A stretch of DNA of 64,000 nt from Ischnura elegans (Eukaryota; Arthropoda; Insecta; Odonata; Coenagrionidae), in NCBI RefSeq assembly GCF_921293095.1, contig NC_060253.1:71957992-72021991 (forward strand). Reading direction: 5' to 3'. Under the pieces are notes generated by a model. That model saw only the letters and a program-made list of their open reading frames with translations. It did no database searches and was not told the DNA's origin. The position numbers and the translations under genes were made by a program. Each line of letters starts with the position of its first letter. Position 1 is the stretch's first letter. Of the stretch, positions 60,822 through 64,000 are shown piece by piece.

Positions 60822-62473
60822 CAGTGGAACCTCGATCTGTCGTTTTTCAGGGGGATGGATGAAAAGAACGATGAATGCGGTAAAACGATCAATGCGGGAA
60901 TGGTTGTCCGGGTTGCCTATGTCCCAGGATCAGCTGGATTTTTGCGAATTATGACATTCATTAATGGATTCAAACGAGATTTCAGCTGATTACAGGAATA
61001 TTATTACACTATCGAAACACTTAGGTCATATTGTTGATTCGACTTATATCTCTTTCTAACATCCTAAAGGAACAAGCCGCCTTGCTAAAAAAATGTTTGC
61101 ACTCCACTCGGAATTTTCACGGCTATTATGCATTTCTGTCTGATGTAAAAATTCTTACCCATCAAATGCCATTTCAAGTACACCTATTTACTAGAGAAAT
61201 GTTCGTGTTATGCCTCAAACAACTGATTTCGCCGTCGCAGTGATTGGTTATGAAATGGATCAAGAATAAGAATAAAACTAATAAAAATGAAACCGAACTC
61301 CATTGAACCCACGCGGAAAACACTCGCTAGTTTTAAGTCAACCCACCCCAGAAAGTAAGGAACCACTCGTGCGAGGTGAAGTTCGGCACTAATGCTATCG
61401 CGTACGGCGTAGGCAGAACTTACTGCAGAGGGTGAAGCATGACCATATGACTGCGCGATGAAATTTTTTATCCTATAGAGAAGGCAACTTACCCACTCAT
61501 TTCTAACAATAAGTAGCGTAGCTCTAGATGAGCAGATGAATTCAGATTGCTAGTCGAGAGAAACAAAATATCCAGGGAAGACATCGCTTCGTTAGCAACT
61601 CAGACAAGTGAAACTTGTAGCATAACTCGTAAATTGTAACCAGACGCCCTGTTTTCGAAAAAAATCGCATCAACTGCCGTGAAGCTCTCTATCAGCTGCG
61701 AGGATATCGTTATTCGCCAGAAATCACCATCGTATTATTCCAACTCTTTCCTTGCTTAAAATGTTTAAATAACGTTAGAAATACGTCATGTTTGGTATCA
61801 ATCTTTACTGAATTACGTGTACATCACTAATATCTCAATATAATAAAAGTATAATACCAATTGCCGAAATTCATTTCTACACACCTTTTGAGCTAATCGG
61901 TGATTCATGCAGCAGTTGACCTCCAGAGGTGGGGATATTTGTAGCGAGTCAGCTAAAAAAAAGTCAGTGGTCGAGAAAGGGGGAAGCGTGAAAAAGGTTT
62001 CTTTTGTTCTCGAGTAACTTGATATTTTATTTCCAAGCTAAGGTCTTCGTAATACGATCCCTGCTCGAGCTGGGACCTTTTTTTTTATTTCGGAGAAGAG
62101 GAAAGCTTCAGACGGGGAGAGGCGAGTGCTGAATGGAGGGGGATACCGGATCTTGGGAAATGCGATAATGTAACTATCCCACGGCACTCAGCTTCTCCCT
62201 ATCGTATTTCAATCTCCTGGGGAAGATTCAAACTTTGTGTCTGTCGTTATTAGCCGTAAACAACACGTTGTAAACACTTCGTCTCATTTTCGTCAAACGA
62301 TAGATGCGGGAAAATTATACGACGGGACCGCGATCGTCAAACGATAAATGCGGGAAAACGATACTTCGGGGAACGATAGATGCGGGAAAAAATTACTTTG
62401 TCTTTATGGAACTTAATTCGGGACCAGGAGCGGCGAACGATGAATGCGGGAACGATAAATCGGGGTTCCACTG
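60822..62473. mobile_element. pogo/Tigger-like element, 1.65 kb
   Basis: The left end CAGTGGAACCTCGATCTGTC and the right end (reverse complement) CAGTGGAACCCCGATTTATC lie exactly between TA dinucleotides (60820-60821 and 62474-62475). AACGATRRATGCGGG motifs recur inside both ends, about two at the left and five at the right. I find no intact transposase; the 70-codon ORF at 61031 is not recognisable. Confidence 0.85.
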
Positions 62474-62475
62474 TA

Positions 62476-63325
62476 ATTAAGTGGAATGTTGCCTTTTTTG
62501 ATCAAACTAATGTGGACATACTTTAATTGGCAAAAGCTAGGAGCATGTGATCCCAAAATTTTACCACTAGAAACAATATCTATAATCAAGCAGAATAGTA
62601 AGCAAATAAAAATTATTTAACTTGTCACTCTATATTTAATTGGGTAGGAGGAATACATCTCTACTTCCCAGCAGTGATATTGTAAATAGACCTTTGTAGT
62701 CTATTGAAGCACCAAAATTCAGGTATTTTACTCAGCAGCTTGGGGTGAACATTCCTAATTCTTGTCTGACCACAATACTAAAGCTCCACTTACATGAGTA
62801 AATACAAAAAGCCTATTTAAAGCCCACTGGATGATATGGTTCAGGGAAGGGTGCAACAGTGGTTGAACACAAAGATAGTCATTCAACTAGATTCATTTAA
62901 TGAATCAAAACTTAAATGCATTCCAAGTCTTTGTAACATTTTCTTGTATGCCACTGAGTCAACACATAGCTAAACAATCTCTGTACAGGTTCACTAAAGT
63001 GCCAATTTCCACTTTAAGCACCCCACTAATAGCAAAATGAACTTTCTGATGCAGCTTTTAACACTTTCTCGCACACTCTCTGCAACAAGCACTCACAGAC
63101 ATACACACAATAACAGAAAGGGCGTGGGAGCACACCAGAAGGTTATAACAATCCCTTACTGGGCTCCTCTGTCACCCAACCTCCACTGCAGTAAACTCTC
63201 AGGACATAATGAAGAGGGGGGGGAAGGGTTCCTCTTCTTCTGCCTAATCCTACCACCCCCAATACTAACTTTAAATGTTATTTGTGTCATGATTAGGATG
63301 AGGAATGGCTAACTGCGATTACTTG
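62476..63325. other. Intergenic DNA
   Basis: No gene recognised; a 91-codon ORF at 63037 is low-complexity and matches nothing I know. Confidence 0.45.
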
Positions 63326-63329
63326 GGAA

Positions 63330-63545
63330 GACCTCTGGCAAGGCAATCCTAAAATGGCACTTCACTACGCAAGGGCAACATGGGGACTTGAACTACCCCC
63401 ACTGCTGTGGCCCCCTTCACCGTCCTTCCCATCCTTTGTAGGTCCTCTCACATTGACGGCAGCCGCATCTTTCATAGAGTGATACAAGATGGACTTGGAT
63501 TCCCTCTTCTCCTGATCGCTCTGCCAATCAACCTAGAAATGAATA
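63330..63545 (-). pseudogene. Possible decayed C2H2 zinc-finger exon
   Basis: One minus-strand frame reads CGCRQCERTYKGWEGR, stop, RGPQQWG, stop, FKSPCCPCVVKCHFRI. The spacing of CxxC-RTYK followed by FxxPxCPxxxK resembles the paired fingers of insect lola-type BTB zinc-finger proteins. A tttctag acceptor-like site lies upstream on that strand. Two stops and missing histidines argue for decay or chance. Confidence 0.25.
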
Positions 63546-63744
63546 ATAAAGAATTTGAATTACGAATCATTTTCATGCGAATTCCCTGGCAATTCATCAA
63601 AAATATTTTAGAGTAGGCTTCATACCAACTTTTCATTTACCATATCCCTGACTTTATATCAATGGCAAAGCAGTCATACATAGGGATTTTATTAGAAAAT
63701 GTTAAATGAAGAAATGTTGATTGTACTATGAGTGTACTGTATAA

Positions 63745-63824
63745 GCTCGTGTAAGAGGCGCACCTTTTTTCCCAGAAATTGTAGCCGAAAATCGAAAATG
63801 GAGGTGCGTCTCTTACACAAACTT
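63745..63824. mobile_element. Short inverted repeat, transposon-end-like
   Basis: TGTAAGAGGCGCACCT (63750-63765) and its inverted partner AGGTGCGTCTCTTACACA (63802-63819), one mismatch, enclose a short AT-rich spacer. The sequence resembles the ends of common Tc1/pogo-group elements. Confidence 0.55.
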
Positions 63825-64000
63825 CTTATCTTCCCCCTCCCCTTCACTGGTCGTAAGTCCTAGGGGAACTTAGTGGCCTTGGTTTTCAGCATGAGACAGT
63901 CATTTGAAACCCTAGGTCAAAAACAAGCGGCAGGCAGGAGAGTTTTTCCCTTAGTGAAAATGCTCCTGTTTGCTTTTCTCACTTGTAAGCATCGCGCTAT

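Overview
The window looks like nuclear DNA of an arthropod, most likely an insect. Its only convincing gene is split by GT..AG introns, encodes a membrane zinc endopeptidase of the neprilysin (M13) family with an insect-like N-terminus, and sits in AT-rich, transposon-filled DNA. Nothing is bacterial: there are no operons, ribosome binding sites or compact ORFs. The order or species cannot be decided from sequence alone.

Layout. Positions 1-38,440 hold no recognisable intact gene. They contain a ~200-bp tandem repeat (1-1020), a pyrimidine-rich tract and CpG-rich patch (1010-1860), further short tandem arrays, three copies of one tRNA-derived SINE family, a mariner transposase remnant (12,660-12,895), a 2-kb cluster of related modules built on GAAACGTCGGC (20,330-22,205), several hAT-like or foldback MITEs, and a LINE 3' end.

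Positions 38,444-53,603 (+) carry thirteen coding exons of the M13 peptidase. All splice phases agree. They encode 746 residues, from a cytoplasmic WWRRR segment and one membrane anchor through to the terminal CAVW and stop; only a short N-terminal exon is missing. [18 protein letters not shown] and HSPGRYRV are intact, so the enzyme should be active: a type II membrane ectopeptidase that cleaves extracellular peptides. A poly(A) signal lies at 54,469. Introns carry a LINE 3' end, a pogo-like element, a piggyBac-like MITE and a small hAT-like MITE.

Positions 54,500-64,000 are again repeat-rich: an older repeat interrupted by a foldback element with a 10-bp target duplication, a 1.65-kb pogo/Tigger-like element with iterated subterminal motifs, and, on the minus strand near the end, a possible decayed zinc-finger exon.

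I found no new multi-gene system. The observations most worth checking are the possible alternative first exon of the peptidase (39,041-39,212), the GAAACGTCGGC module cluster, and the well-bounded MITEs and pogo-like elements.
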